Shown: positions 1 to 8,454, counted from the stretch's first letter. The stretch: DNA of 64,000 bases from Pseudomonas sp. DC1.2 (GCF_034351645.1 NZ_CP133782.1:4283001-4347000), one strand, 5' to 3'. Program-made: numbers and translations. Notes: generated from the sequence alone by a model not told the origin.

Positions 1-123
1 GCCCAAGGTAATATTTTCAGGCACCGCGAACCGACGCCAGATCGTCGGAGTGATCCACTTCAGCTCAATGTGCAGCAACAACAGGTCGGGGGCAGGTTTG
101 GGTAAACGGACAATCTTAACCAT
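1..123 (-). CDS. pRiA4b ORF-3-like protein, N-terminal part (runs off window)
   Basis: The minus-strand frame opens with ATG at 123 and continues past the left edge, so only about 41 residues are visible. They contain the pattern of an N-terminal strand followed by ITPTIWRRFAVPENITLG, typical of the plasmid pRiA4b ORF-3 family (IS1096 TnpR-like fold, PF07929). The biochemical role of that family is not settled; members are often linked to plasmids and insertion sequences. The start lies only 3 bases beyond the stop codon of an IS66 transposase remnant, so the gene may be a passenger of that element. Family assignment rests on this short segment only. Confidence 0.7.
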   Translation of the reverse strand, partial: MVKIVRLPKPAPDLLLLHIELKWITPTIWRRFAVPENITLG

Positions 124-126
124 GAA

Positions 127-234
127 TTAAGCAGCCTCGCAGTGGCCAGTGTGGTTCAAGGAAATATTCCAGGGCAGCAGTTCGCTCACCCGGTTAACTG
201 CATGTTCGGCGATTTGCCCAAGCACGTAGGTCAG
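127..234 (-). pseudogene. IS66-family transposase, C-terminal remnant
   Basis: The frame reads LTYVLGQIAEHAVNRVSELLPWNI before a TAA stop at 129-127. This matches the end of IS66-family TnpC proteins, where a helix of the type YVLERIADHPINRIDELLPWN closes the protein. Only about 35 codons remain; upstream the frame runs into the unrelated membrane protein gene, so catalytic DDE residues are absent. It marks an old insertion and deletion at the edge of the type VI effector genes. Recognition is by motif; the exact IS cannot be named from so short a piece. Confidence 0.65.
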
Positions 235-242
235 GCAAAAAA

Positions 243-629
243 TCACTTCAGCCAGCCCACATACTTGCCAATGCCCCATAGCAAAAACAGTGCGGCAATC
301 ATTCCGATACCGGCCCATTGCAAGATCGCAAACTTGCGCTTCAGTGCTGGGGGGAAACGCTGTAAATCTTCGGCACTAACCCCGCCATGTTTGAGATAGA
401 TACCTGGAAAGGTGACAATCCCTGATATTCCGCCCATCAACAGCAACTTCCCCCAAGGACCGCCGTAGCGGAGTGGGGTACGTGCCTTTACGGTTGAGCA
501 GTTTTTCAGATGATCCAATACTTCATCCATCTGGGTGTACGCGATGTACAGTACAACCCCAATCCAAATCAACATACCCGCAATCAACGCACCGCAAAGG
601 CCGCCGAACACAAGCTCACTACTACTCAT
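243..629 (-). CDS. small inner-membrane protein, putative immunity protein of adjacent T6SS effector
   Basis: A 128-residue protein with a hydrophobic N-terminal helix (about residues 7-31), a second apolar stretch (about 61-78) and a C-terminal helix (about 103-122), so it should sit in the inner membrane. The start ATG at 629 overlaps the TGA of the upstream effector-like gene by four bases (ATGA), showing translational coupling. A multi-helix membrane protein directly after a glycine-rich, membrane-active-looking effector is the usual layout of an immunity gene. I recognise no named family; the immunity role is inferred from position and topology. Confidence 0.6.
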   Translation of the reverse strand: MSSSELVFGGLCGALIAGMLIWIGVVLYIAYTQMDEVLDHLKNCSTVKARTPLRYGGPWGKLLLMGGISGIVTFPGIYLKHGGVSAEDLQRFPPALKRKFAILQWAGIGMIAALFLLWGIGKYVGWLK

Positions 630-1420
630 TTTGTGAACTCATAAACAACATCCCCAAACTCCTCCCCTATCGCGCCGCCAGCTACACCGGCACCCAAAGA
701 CCCCGCCGCTACCACCACCAATCCACACACCGCCATTGCCACGCCTCCCGTCGGTACGCTCAACCCAAGACAGATAGTCCCTACGACCGACCCCGTTAAT
801 ATAGAACCAGCCAATGCACCACCCGCCACTCCGCCAATGAAGCTCCCGCCTTCCGTGAGTTTCACCTTTTTGCAGGCCTCGACGTCACCTGCCGTACACA
901 CGTCCTGGACTTTCATGTAAGAGGCGCCGCCGCCGACAGCGGTGCCCAGCCACCCGCCGTACTTGACGTAGTTGGAAGCCTTGGCGACTCCGTCCATGTG
1001 CGTGGCATAACCGGGGATTTGATACGGCGCACCGGCCTTGGTCCAGCGGTGTACCAGGCTACGGCTGGAAATCCCCAGGGCGCTCTTCAGGTTCGGGTGA
1101 TCGGGGAAGCCAATCCCCTTTTTGGTGAATCCTGTCAGATGCGTATCGAGTTGGCCAAACAAGCGTTTACGGTCGGCAAAAAACTCAGGTGAACGCAAAT
1201 GCCCGTCACGCAGGAATGTGCGTTGGTGCAAGGCCTCAATATCGCGCAGTACGTTTTTCACGTTGTCCAGGTTTGAGGCAAACACCGCCATTCCGGTGCC
1301 GACAGAGGTGGAGCCGTGTTTTAGAAACAATTCAATTTCGTCACGGTGGCGAGCCATAAAGTCAGCTTCATCCGGCGTCAGGGTCTGAAGCACCGTATTC
1401 ACCTTTGCCGCTGCCGCCAT
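626..1420 (-). CDS. C-terminal toxin part of a Hcp-linked T6SS effector, downstream of an in-frame stop
   Basis: This 264-residue frame starts at ATG 1420 (a TTG at 1423 is in frame just before it). Residues about 1-120 are soluble and helical, followed by a conserved-looking segment around SALGISSRSLVHRWTKAG. Residues about 150-255 are glycine-rich with several apolar helices (GGVAGGALAG, GGVAMAVCGLVVVAAG), which suggests membrane insertion. It lies in the same frame as the upstream LysM-like protein and is separated from it only by one TAA and nine bases, so the two may have been one protein. It could still be made alone from ATG 1420. Toxic activity is inferred, not shown. Confidence 0.6.
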   Translation of the reverse strand: MAAAAKVNTVLQTLTPDEADFMARHRDEIELFLKHGSTSVGTGMAVFASNLDNVKNVLRDIEALHQRTFLRDGHLRSPEFFADRKRLFGQLDTHLTGFTKKGIGFPDHPNLKSALGISSRSLVHRWTKAGAPYQIPGYATHMDGVAKASNYVKYGGWLGTAVGGGASYMKVQDVCTAGDVEACKKVKLTEGGSFIGGVAGGALAGSILTGSVVGTICLGLSVPTGGVAMAVCGLVVVAAGSLGAGVAGGAIGEEFGDVVYEFTK

Positions 1421-1432
1421 CAACTGCGCTTC

Positions 1433-2098
1433 TTACAGGGTACATTGCAGGTTGTTCGGGTCGCTCAGCACGATCATTTGGCCCGCTTTCACCTGGTCCA
1501 AATTCGGGTTGAGGGCTTTGAATTTAGCGATAACGGCGGGGTGGCGCGTGGTGAACAACTGAGCCTCCAATTTGTCCGCCGTTGTGCTCTCGGGAACGAT
1601 GTAAAACCCGGGTTCTTGTGCTCGTGGTATCGCCTCAGGCCAGCGCTCACGGGGGAAAAACTTCAAATCGTCGGCAGGAAATGACCGCGGTGCGGCTTTG
1701 GTTGTGCTTTGTAGAGTTTGGTTGGCCTTGAGGTTTTGAGCATGAACAAACCGCAGTAATCGCGTGGGGTCGGGCCGTAATACGGGCCGGGTGAGGTTCA
1801 TCGGCGCAATGCGCTCCACCGCATGCGGGATCGCACCTTGTCCTTGACGCGCCACGGCATACGACTGGTTCAAAAGGTCGCGCTGTTCTTGCAAAATGGC
1901 CTGTATGCCTTGCTCAGGCGTTTTATGGCCTAGCGTGACATCGTCGACAATGCGCTTTGCGTAATAGGCAACTTCTCGATTGAACTCCACGCACGCAATA
2001 CCGTGGACAAGATGGCGCGCACTCACCGTAATCGCTTGCCCGATCAACCCGCTGGCGGCGCTGTTGACGTCCCATATGTCATAACGGTTCGGGTTCAT
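1433..2098 (-). CDS. T6SS effector N-terminal adaptor with LysM-like C-terminal segment
   Basis: A 221-residue protein whose ATG (2098) overlaps the TGA of hcp as ATGA, with a strong GAGGAGG ribosome site inside the end of hcp. Residues about 1-90 are helical and unlike anything I can name. Residues about 165-215 read as a LysM-like fold (GFYIVPESTTADKLEAQLF ... FKALNPNLDQVKAGQMIVL), which in effectors of this kind may bind peptidoglycan or act as a loading module. The reading frame ends at TAA 1435-1433 and continues in the same frame into the membrane-active segment, so this may be the front half of a broken effector of about 490 residues. Confidence 0.6.
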   Translation of the reverse strand: MNPNRYDIWDVNSAASGLIGQAITVSARHLVHGIACVEFNREVAYYAKRIVDDVTLGHKTPEQGIQAILQEQRDLLNQSYAVARQGQGAIPHAVERIAPMNLTRPVLRPDPTRLLRFVHAQNLKANQTLQSTTKAAPRSFPADDLKFFPRERWPEAIPRAQEPGFYIVPESTTADKLEAQLFTTRHPAVIAKFKALNPNLDQVKAGQMIVLSDPNNLQCTL

Positions 2099-2580
2099 AC
2101 CTCCTCACCCCAGGCGGTGTGACCACTGGTTCCTGCCAGGTGGTGGCTCCAGGTAATCTCGCGGTAGCGAATCGAGATCTGTTCTTCAGGCTCGGCGCCG
2201 CCTTGCAAAATTACGTGGGACATCCTCGAGGTGATATCGACAATGATTCCGCCATTGATCCCGACTGAATAGAATTTTTCCTGCATGCCAAAGGACGACA
2301 CGCGATAGAAGCTGATTGTGCAGCTTATTTCTTCTCTGTTTGCGAGGGCCTGAGCGAGTAGCGGGGAGGATTTATCGATGGCTTTGGTAATGATGATCGG
2401 GGTGTGCGTTGCTTTATTGAGATTCCCAATATTGGCCATTTTGTGGTGGTAGGACAGCACCATTATTTCGTCGATATGGCTTGACTGGTATTTGTTGCCG
2501 ATGGATTCCGGGGTTGAGCAGCCCGCTGAAATATGTCCTTGAGCGTTACCCTTGAGGCTCATATAGCTTGGGTTCGCCAT
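2095..2580 (-). CDS. hcp: type VI secretion system tube protein Hcp (TssD)
   Basis: A 161-residue protein of the Hcp family. It begins with the diagnostic pattern PSYMSLKGNAQGHISAG followed by STPESIGNKYQSSHIDEIMVL, and ends with the family tail IRYREITWSHHLAGTSGH. Hcp hexamers stack to form the inner tube of the contractile apparatus and carry small effectors in their lumen. No other tss genes are present, so this is an orphan hcp serving an apparatus encoded elsewhere. It heads a tightly overlapping operon with the putative effector and immunity genes. Upstream (2581-2768) I see no further gene. Confidence 0.88.
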   Translation of the reverse strand: MANPSYMSLKGNAQGHISAGCSTPESIGNKYQSSHIDEIMVLSYHHKMANIGNLNKATHTPIIITKAIDKSSPLLAQALANREEISCTISFYRVSSFGMQEKFYSVGINGGIIVDITSRMSHVILQGGAEPEEQISIRYREITWSHHLAGTSGHTAWGEEV

Positions 2581-2768
2581 ACGTGTATCTCCTTGAGTAG
2601 CAAAAATGGCTTGGCCGAATATGCACAGCCAGGGGATACGCCGCCATCGAAAAACCTTTAGATTTTATTGCAGATCAAACTCTTGGTGCTGTGAATAGAG
2701 CGACTCGTATAGGTCCTCACTTCTGCCCGCCGCAGCGTTTTTTTCAAGGTAGTAGTCGCATCAACCGT

Positions 2769-3300
2769 CTAACGGTGCCGCTCAGCCGATGTGACGAATC
2801 GGATACGGCTATGTCGATGCTGGTCGTTGTACCACCGCATGAAATCCCTCACCCAAGCGCATGCGGCGTCCAGACTGGCAAAACCATCCAGCGGCCAATG
2901 CGGGCAGTATTTCAGTGTTCTAAACAGCGACTCCAAATAAGGATTGTCGTTGCTGACCCGCGGTCGGCCCTGCGAAGGCGTGATGCCCAGTTCGTAGATT
3001 TTGCTCAACAGCGTCACCGATTTCATCGACGCGCCGTTGTCCTTATGCTGCACCAGCGGTTCGGGTAAACACGGCTCGCCGATCACGCTAAGTTGCAGCA
3101 GCGCAACGGCTTTCTCGCCGCGTTGCGCGTCGTAGACCTCACAGCCCATGGCCTTGCGGCTGTCAATATCCTCGATCAGATAGGGGTAGTCATATTTTCC
3201 GCGTATCGGCGATGGCAGATACGCGAAATGTTCTGTCGCCCAGCCTCGCTCAGTGCATTTAGCGGCGTTGGCCGTGTGACAGTCGTTCGGGCATCGACAT
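2769..3300 (-). pseudogene. IS3-family transposase (OrfB) remnant
   Basis: On the minus strand, from roughly 3240 down to 2769, the frame reads an integrase core: PIRGKYDYPYLIEDIDSRKA, then a DNGASMKS block, then RPRVSNDNPYLESLFRTLKY and WYNDQHRHSRIRFVTSAERH. These are the catalytic-core blocks of IS3-group OrfB transposases. The first DDE aspartate region (normally W.WDIT.LP) is degraded to ATEHFAYLP, and upstream of about 3240 the coding signal breaks up by frameshift. The D of DNG and the E of the LES block persist. No OrfA is seen. It is inactive and bounds the T6SS module on its right side. Confidence 0.8.
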
Positions 3301-3390
3301 GAATAACGTCTGTTTCAGTCCACCGTTGCAGGCGTTAACCGTCAGAATCGAGCCTTGTCCCTCCTCCGCCCTTCAAGTCCTGCCATACAA

Positions 3391-3408
3391 GTGAGCCTGC
3401 TCGCGAAG
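3391..3408. repeat. REP half-element
   Basis: The sequence GTGAGCCTGCTCGCGAAG carries the P. fluorescens REP core, one GCGAGCAGGCTC palindrome, in the gap before the enoyl-CoA hydratase gene. The rest of 3301-3431 shows no coding signal. Confidence 0.6.
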
Positions 3409-3431
3409 AGGTCAGTCGTATCAGCGCAGAC

Positions 3432-4181
3432 TCAACGCCGGTTGATAAACCCCGAAAGCGCCGCTATTGCCTCCGGCGAACGCAACCGCTGGGTGAACAA
3501 CACGCCCTCCTCCTCGATGACCTTGCGGATCAATTCACGGTCCGGCGCCTTCATCAATTGCTTGCTGATGCGCACCGCATCTGCGGGCAACGATTCGAAG
3601 CGCAACGCCATCTCCCTCGCCTTGGCCAGGGCCGCTTCGCCGCTGCCCAGCGCTTCGGTGGCGATCCCCCACGCGGCAGCCTGCTCACCGCTGAAACCTT
3701 CACCCAGCAACAACAACTCTGCCGCTTTGGCGTGCCCGAGCAAGCGCGGCAAAATCAGGCTGGAGCCAAACTCCGGGCAGAGTCCAAGGTTGACAAAAGG
3801 CATGCGCAACCGCGCATCACGGCTGACGTACACCAGGTCGCAATGCAGCAGCATTGTCGTGCCAATCCCCACCGCCGCGCCGGCCACAGCGGCGATCACC
3901 GGTTTGCGACAGTCCAGCAAATTGAGCATGAAGTGAAACACCGGGCTGTCGAGGCTGCTCGGCGGTTGCTGGAGAAAATCGGCAATGTCGTTACCGGCGG
4001 TGAAGCACTCGGCGCCACCGGTGATCAGTACGGCGTTGATTTCAGGGTCGGTGTCAGCCTGCTTCAAGGCGTGTGCCAAGCGGTCGTACATCGCGCGGGT
4101 CAGGGCATTTTTCTTGTCTGCACGGTTGAGGCGCAGCGTCAGCAGACCGCGTTCGCGTTCCAGCAGGATGACTTCAGTCAT
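3432..4181 (-). CDS. enoyl-CoA hydratase/isomerase family protein
   Basis: A 249-residue crotonase-fold protein. The oxyanion-hole blocks are visible: ECFTAGNDIADF near residue 60 and AAVAGAAVGIGTTMLLHCDLV near residue 100. The usual catalytic Glu region reads FVNLGLCPEFGSSLILPRLLG, matching isomerase or hydratase members. It would hydrate or isomerise an enoyl-CoA in fatty or branched acid breakdown. I chose ATG 4181 (MTEVILLERERG) because homologues begin there; an in-frame GTG lies at 4193. It follows the ferredoxin reductase gene by about 30 bases and is probably cotranscribed, as in the PA4330-PA4332 order of P. aeruginosa. Confidence 0.85.
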   Translation of the reverse strand: MTEVILLERERGLLTLRLNRADKKNALTRAMYDRLAHALKQADTDPEINAVLITGGAECFTAGNDIADFLQQPPSSLDSPVFHFMLNLLDCRKPVIAAVAGAAVGIGTTMLLHCDLVYVSRDARLRMPFVNLGLCPEFGSSLILPRLLGHAKAAELLLLGEGFSGEQAAAWGIATEALGSGEAALAKAREMALRFESLPADAVRISKQLMKAPDRELIRKVIEEEGVLFTQRLRSPEAIAALSGFINRR

Positions 4182-4212
4182 GGCAAGTCTCACGTCGTTA
4201 AACGATCAGCGC

Positions 4213-5148
4213 TCAACCACGGGGCAGAAACACATCCGCCAGCAGCTGATTGCGTGGCAATCCGGCCAGGTATAAACGCCTGGAAAAGGCGTCGACGCTG
4301 TCGGGGGAGCCGCAGACTAAGGCCAGGGTTTGCCGGGAAACAAGGCGCAATTGCGCCAAAGCCGCAGGCAACTCTGCCGCTGTCCAGCATTCGACGCTCA
4401 GGTTTTCACGGCCATCGGCCATGGCCTGCAAGGGTTTGGCCAGGTAGTGCCCGTCGGCATCATGGGCCAGGTGAATGACGCGGATGGCGCCCTGATGATC
4501 CTGACGCAAGGCTTCGCGTAACACCCCAAACAACGGGCCCAGGCCAGTGCCTGCCGCTAAAAGCCACAGCGGTCGGGTGTGCCAGTCCGGGTCGTAATGC
4601 AGGGCACCGCCGCGCAACGCTCCGAGGCGCAGCGGGTCGCCGATATTGAGATGGCGGGCCGCGTCGCTAAAGGCCCCAGGCTGCCGACAGTCGAGGTGAA
4701 ACTCCAGAAAACGGTCTTCCTCCGGCAGACTGGCCAGGGAATAGGGGCGCGCCACCTGCCCCGCCCACAACACCACGTGTTGCCCGGCGCTATAGCGCAA
4801 CGGACGTTGCGGTGTCAGGCGCAAGCGCAGCACGCTGGCGCTCAACCAATCGACAGCGGCAACGTTAGCCGGGCGCCCGTCCTGCTGAGGGTCGAAAGTG
4901 TGTACCTGCAAATCCTCGACCACTTGGCACTGACACGCCAGACGCCAGCCTTGTTGTCGCTGCTCGACGCTCAAGGCATCGGGACGGCTGTCACCAGGCA
5001 GCCCTTGCACACACTGCACCAGGCACGCATGGCAACTGCCGGCGCGGCAACTGTAGGGCACCGCCACGCCGTTTTGGTTGAGCGCATCGAGCAGGTTGCT
5101 GCCCACCGCCACCGACCACTGGCGTTCGCCGACCCGTAACTCAGGCAT
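4213..5148 (-). CDS. 2Fe-2S ferredoxin / FAD-NAD(P)H reductase fusion
   Basis: A 311-residue electron-transfer protein. Residues about 1-85 form a plant-type ferredoxin with the cluster motif YSCRAGSCHACLVQC and the fourth cysteine in LACQC. Residues about 95-190 are a flavin domain containing RPYSLAS, and the C-terminal half is an NAD(P)-binding domain (LLAAGTGLGPLFGVLR near residue 200, VCGSPDSVD near 280). It probably passes electrons from NAD(P)H to an oxygenase or other acceptor that is not identifiable here. The start ATG 5148 overlaps the end of the cyclase gene by eight bases, so the two are coupled. Confidence 0.85.
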   Translation of the reverse strand: MPELRVGERQWSVAVGSNLLDALNQNGVAVPYSCRAGSCHACLVQCVQGLPGDSRPDALSVEQRQQGWRLACQCQVVEDLQVHTFDPQQDGRPANVAAVDWLSASVLRLRLTPQRPLRYSAGQHVVLWAGQVARPYSLASLPEEDRFLEFHLDCRQPGAFSDAARHLNIGDPLRLGALRGGALHYDPDWHTRPLWLLAAGTGLGPLFGVLREALRQDHQGAIRVIHLAHDADGHYLAKPLQAMADGRENLSVECWTAAELPAALAQLRLVSRQTLALVCGSPDSVDAFSRRLYLAGLPRNQLLADVFLPRG

Positions 5149-6337
5149 CGACGTTCTCCCACGCTGCCGCGCAACGGTTGCGGCCATCGCGTTTGGCCCG
5201 GTACAAGGCCTGATCGGCACGCTGCAAGGCGTCATCCAGGTCGTCGCCTAATTCGAGCAAGGTCATGCCCGCCGACAGGCTGAGGTTGTTTACTTTCAAA
5301 CCGAACAACTCAACATCGGTAAAGGCAATACGCAGCCGCTCGCAACAGGCGGTCAGGCGCTCCGTATCACAGTCTGGCAGCAACACCACGAATTCTTCGC
5401 CGCCGTAACGGGCCAGCACATCACCCTCACGCAAGCAGGCGGTGGCCACACCGGCGAAGGCTTGCAGCACCTGATCGCCGGCAGCATGGCCGTGAACATC
5501 GTTGATGCGTTTGAAGTGGTCGAGATCGATTAGCGCCAGGCCATGCACCACCGTGGCGTCCATCGTGTTCAATTCACGGGAGGCCAGGCGCAGGAAGTGA
5601 CGGCGATTGAACAGGCCGGTCAGTTCGTCGGTAGCCACCAGGTCTTCGAGCTGGCGCATCATTCCACGCAGGGTGTCCTGATGCGCCTGCAAGGCGAACC
5701 GCCGCTGGCGCATGCGCAGGCGTGATATCTGCACGTAACGGGCGTAAAGCACCAGCCACACCAGCACGATGAACAGTACGCATGCCTGCAACGCCGCCAT
5801 GGGTGGGTCGGCGAGCTGGAAGTGGTAACCCTCCCACAGCGTGATCGCGCAGAAACTGAAGAACACCAGGAGCGCACAACGAACAAAGACCCTAGGCGCC
5901 AGGTGGAACAGGCCAAACATCAATATCAGTACGTAAAACACCAGGAACGCGCCACGTGCCTCGTCCAGAGAAGCCATCAGCCAGGTTTGCCAACCCAGCC
6001 CCAGCAGCACTTGCCACTCGGTCAGGCTGGGGTCGGCAAAGCGCAGATTGAAGCCGCAAAGAAACACAGCGAACAACGCCGCCTGACTGATGACCACCAG
6101 GGCGCTGCCAACGGCCACACTGGCCAGAGGCTGATGGTAATGGCCGGTAAAAAACGCCAGCCACAGCAGCAGCAGTGCCAAGGCGTAGGTGCCGGCAGCG
6201 AGGGCAAAGCGTTTGAGCAAAAGCCGTTGAATGGCGTTATGGGTCAATCGTTGACTCACCGTGCGAAAGGAGGCTGTTTGAGTATCCTGCTCTACAGGCC
6301 GAATGCCACTGTAGTGGCGCGTGTGATAAATGACCAT
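5141..6337 (-). CDS. sadC: membrane diguanylate cyclase, SadC-type
   Basis: A 398-residue protein with five to six apolar helices between residues about 43 and 200, a short coiled linker, and a C-terminal GGDEF domain. The active site is GGEEF (about 312-316), preceded five residues upstream by the inhibitory-site motif REGD (RxxD), so it should make cyclic di-GMP and be feedback-inhibited. By gene order (divergent from a class I fumarase, followed by the ferredoxin reductase) it corresponds to SadC (PA4332), which promotes surface attachment. The exact start is uncertain because no strong ribosome site precedes ATG 6337. Confidence 0.8.
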   Translation of the reverse strand: MVIYHTRHYSGIRPVEQDTQTASFRTVSQRLTHNAIQRLLLKRFALAAGTYALALLLLWLAFFTGHYHQPLASVAVGSALVVISQAALFAVFLCGFNLRFADPSLTEWQVLLGLGWQTWLMASLDEARGAFLVFYVLILMFGLFHLAPRVFVRCALLVFFSFCAITLWEGYHFQLADPPMAALQACVLFIVLVWLVLYARYVQISRLRMRQRRFALQAHQDTLRGMMRQLEDLVATDELTGLFNRRHFLRLASRELNTMDATVVHGLALIDLDHFKRINDVHGHAAGDQVLQAFAGVATACLREGDVLARYGGEEFVVLLPDCDTERLTACCERLRIAFTDVELFGLKVNNLSLSAGMTLLELGDDLDDALQRADQALYRAKRDGRNRCAAAWENVDA

Positions 6338-6650
6338 TCAATTTTAGGACCGGAAAAATGGCGTCAAAACCATGGCCCCCACCGCGAAAAACCGGCGGCG
6401 CAAACACGGCCTCTCACGTCACCCGCACAACCGCCCTCGACGTGCCGCGTGAAACCTGCGGCTATCGGTATGCGACCAACGTTTGACTGCGCGCGCGTGT
6501 ACCCGTCAGCGAGGCGCGCTATACTGCCGCGCCTTTTTAGTGTCGCGCCAGCAGCCCAGGCGTGCCTTGTACAGGTGCTTGCAACCGACCGACACACCCC
6601 CGTTGCAAGCGCCTTATTGAATGTTCCCGTCTTTTAGAGGAGCGCGACTC

Positions 6651-8174
6651 ATGACCGTGATCAAGCAAGACGACCTGATACAGAGCGTCGCCGACGCCCT
6701 ACAGTTCATTTCCTATTACCACCCGGTGGATTTCATCCAGGCGATGCACGAGGCCTACCTGCGTGAAGAATCGCCGGCAGCCCGCGACTCCATGGCGCAA
6801 ATCCTGATCAACTCGCGGATGTGCGCCACCGGGCACCGGCCGATCTGCCAGGACACCGGCATCGTCACTGTCTTCGTCCGCGTGGGCATGGACGTGCGTT
6901 GGGATGGCGCCACCATGGGCCTGGACGACATGATCAACCAAGGCGTGCGCCAGGCTTACAACCTGCCGGAAAACGTCCTGCGGGCCTCGATCCTCGCCGA
7001 CCCGGCGGGCGCTCGGAAAAACACCAAGGACAACACCCCGGCCGTTATCCATTACTCCATCGTTCCAGGTAACACCGTGGAAGTGGACGTGGCAGCCAAG
7101 GGCGGCGGCTCCGAAAACAAATCGAAGATGGCCATGCTCAACCCGTCCGACTCCGTCGTCGACTGGGTTCTCAAGACCGTGCCCACCATGGGCGCCGGCT
7201 GGTGCCCGCCCGGCATGCTCGGCATCGGTATCGGTGGCACCGCCGAAAAAGCTGCGGTGATGGCCAAGCAAGTGTTGATGGAGTCCATCGACATTCACGA
7301 GCTGATCAAGCGCGGGCCGTCCAGCCGCATCGAAGAGATGCGCCTGGAGCTGTTCGAGAAGGTCAACCAACTGGGCATCGGCGCCCAGGGCCTGGGTGGC
7401 CTGACCACCGTGCTCGACGTAAAAATCATGGATTACCCGACCCACGCGGCGTCGTTGCCGGTGTGCATGATCCCGAACTGCGCCGCCACCCGTCACGCAC
7501 ACTTCGTGCTCGACGGTTCCGGCCCGGCCTCGCTGGAAGCGCCGCCGCTGGACGCCTACCCCGAGATCGTCTGGGAAGCTGGCCCGTCGGCTCGTCGCGT
7601 TAACCTCGACACCTTGACACCAGAAGACGTGCAGAGCTGGAAGCCGGGCGAAACCGTTTTGCTTAACGGCAAGATGCTCACCGGTCGCGACGCGGCGCAC
7701 AAGCGCATGGTCGAGATGCTGAACAAAGGTGAAACCCTGCCGGTGGACCTCAAGGGTCGCTTCATCTACTACGTGGGTCCGGTTGATCCGGTGCGCGACG
7801 AAGTAGTGGGCCCTGCGGGTCCGACCACGGCCACGCGGATGGACAAGTTCACCCGCCAGATCCTTGAGCAAACTGGCCTATTGGGCATGATCGGCAAATC
7901 CGAACGCGGCCCAACCGCAATCGAAGCGATCAAAGACTACAAGGCTGTTTACCTGATGGCGGTTGGCGGCGCGGCTTATCTGGTGGCGCAAGCGATCAAG
8001 AAATCGCGCGTGGTGGCGTTCGCCGAACTGGGGATGGAAGCGATCTACGAGTTCGACGTCAAAGACATGCCGGTGACCGTTGCAGTCGATAGCAATGGTG
8101 AGTCGGTACACATCACCGGTCCTGCCATCTGGCAGAAAAAGATCAGTGAAAGCCTGGCGGTAGAAGTGCAGTAA
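6651..8174 (+). CDS. fumA: class I fumarate hydratase (4Fe-4S, dimeric)
   Basis: A 507-residue iron-sulfur fumarase interconverting fumarate and malate in the tricarboxylic acid cycle. Candidate cluster cysteines lie in PICQDTGI (C66), GAGWCPPGMLG and PNCAATRH. The C-terminal domain carries GPTTATRMDKF and GGAAYLVAQAI. The start ATG 6651 has a strong GAGGAG site eight bases upstream. Length matches FumA/FumB-type enzymes. The cluster is oxygen- and iron-sensitive, unlike FumC. It is divergent from sadC, the order known at PA4332-PA4333. A hairpin terminator follows directly. Confidence 0.9.
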   Translation: MTVIKQDDLIQSVADALQFISYYHPVDFIQAMHEAYLREESPAARDSMAQILINSRMCATGHRPICQDTGIVTVFVRVGMDVRWDGATMGLDDMINQGVRQAYNLPENVLRASILADPAGARKNTKDNTPAVIHYSIVPGNTVEVDVAAKGGGSENKSKMAMLNPSDSVVDWVLKTVPTMGAGWCPPGMLGIGIGGTAEKAAVMAKQVLMESIDIHELIKRGPSSRIEEMRLELFEKVNQLGIGAQGLGGLTTVLDVKIMDYPTHAASLPVCMIPNCAATRHAHFVLDGSGPASLEAPPLDAYPEIVWEAGPSARRVNLDTLTPEDVQSWKPGETVLLNGKMLTGRDAAHKRMVEMLNKGETLPVDLKGRFIYYVGPVDPVRDEVVGPAGPTTATRMDKFTRQILEQTGLLGMIGKSERGPTAIEAIKDYKAVYLMAVGGAAYLVAQAIKKSRVVAFAELGMEAIYEFDVKDMPVTVAVDSNGESVHITGPAIWQKKISESLAVEVQ

Positions 8175-8192
8175 GCCCTTCACCCTCCAGAC

Positions 8193-8232
8193 ACGGCCCG
8201 GTCGTCTCCCCAGATGACCCGGCCGTTTTTTT
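8193..8232 (+). terminator. rho-independent terminator after fumarase
   Basis: CGGCCCGGTCGTC and GATGACCCGGCCG form a stem with two mismatches and a short loop, followed by a run of eight T, about 20 bases after the fumA stop codon. Confidence 0.8.
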
Positions 8233-8262
8233 TACCCTTGTCAAAACACCCAACACGTCATT

Positions 8263-8284
8263 GTGCGAGCAAGCCGGCTCGCAC
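8263..8284. repeat. REP palindrome
   Basis: GTGCGAGC and GCTCGCAC are perfect 8-base arms around AAGCCG. It lies between the fumarase terminator and the Tc toxin gene and is one of many REP units in the window. Confidence 0.7.
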
Positions 8285-8454
8285 CCTGGAAGATTGGGGC
8301 AATCGTTATAAAAAGCCGTGTTCCGCACTCTATTTGTTCTAGAAATCCCGCCACCACCTGTCAGGTCTGACAGGTTACGCACCGCTGTCGAATTGATAGC
8401 GTTGATCCACCACGATGCCGCGCACAGAGCGGACTCGGGCCAGGATCAAACACA

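Noticed and set aside
6699..7871. Long open frame of 390 codons on the minus strand
   Set aside because: It lies wholly antisense to the well-supported class I fumarase gene, is rich in His, Arg and Gly as expected for a GC-rich shadow frame, and has no family features.
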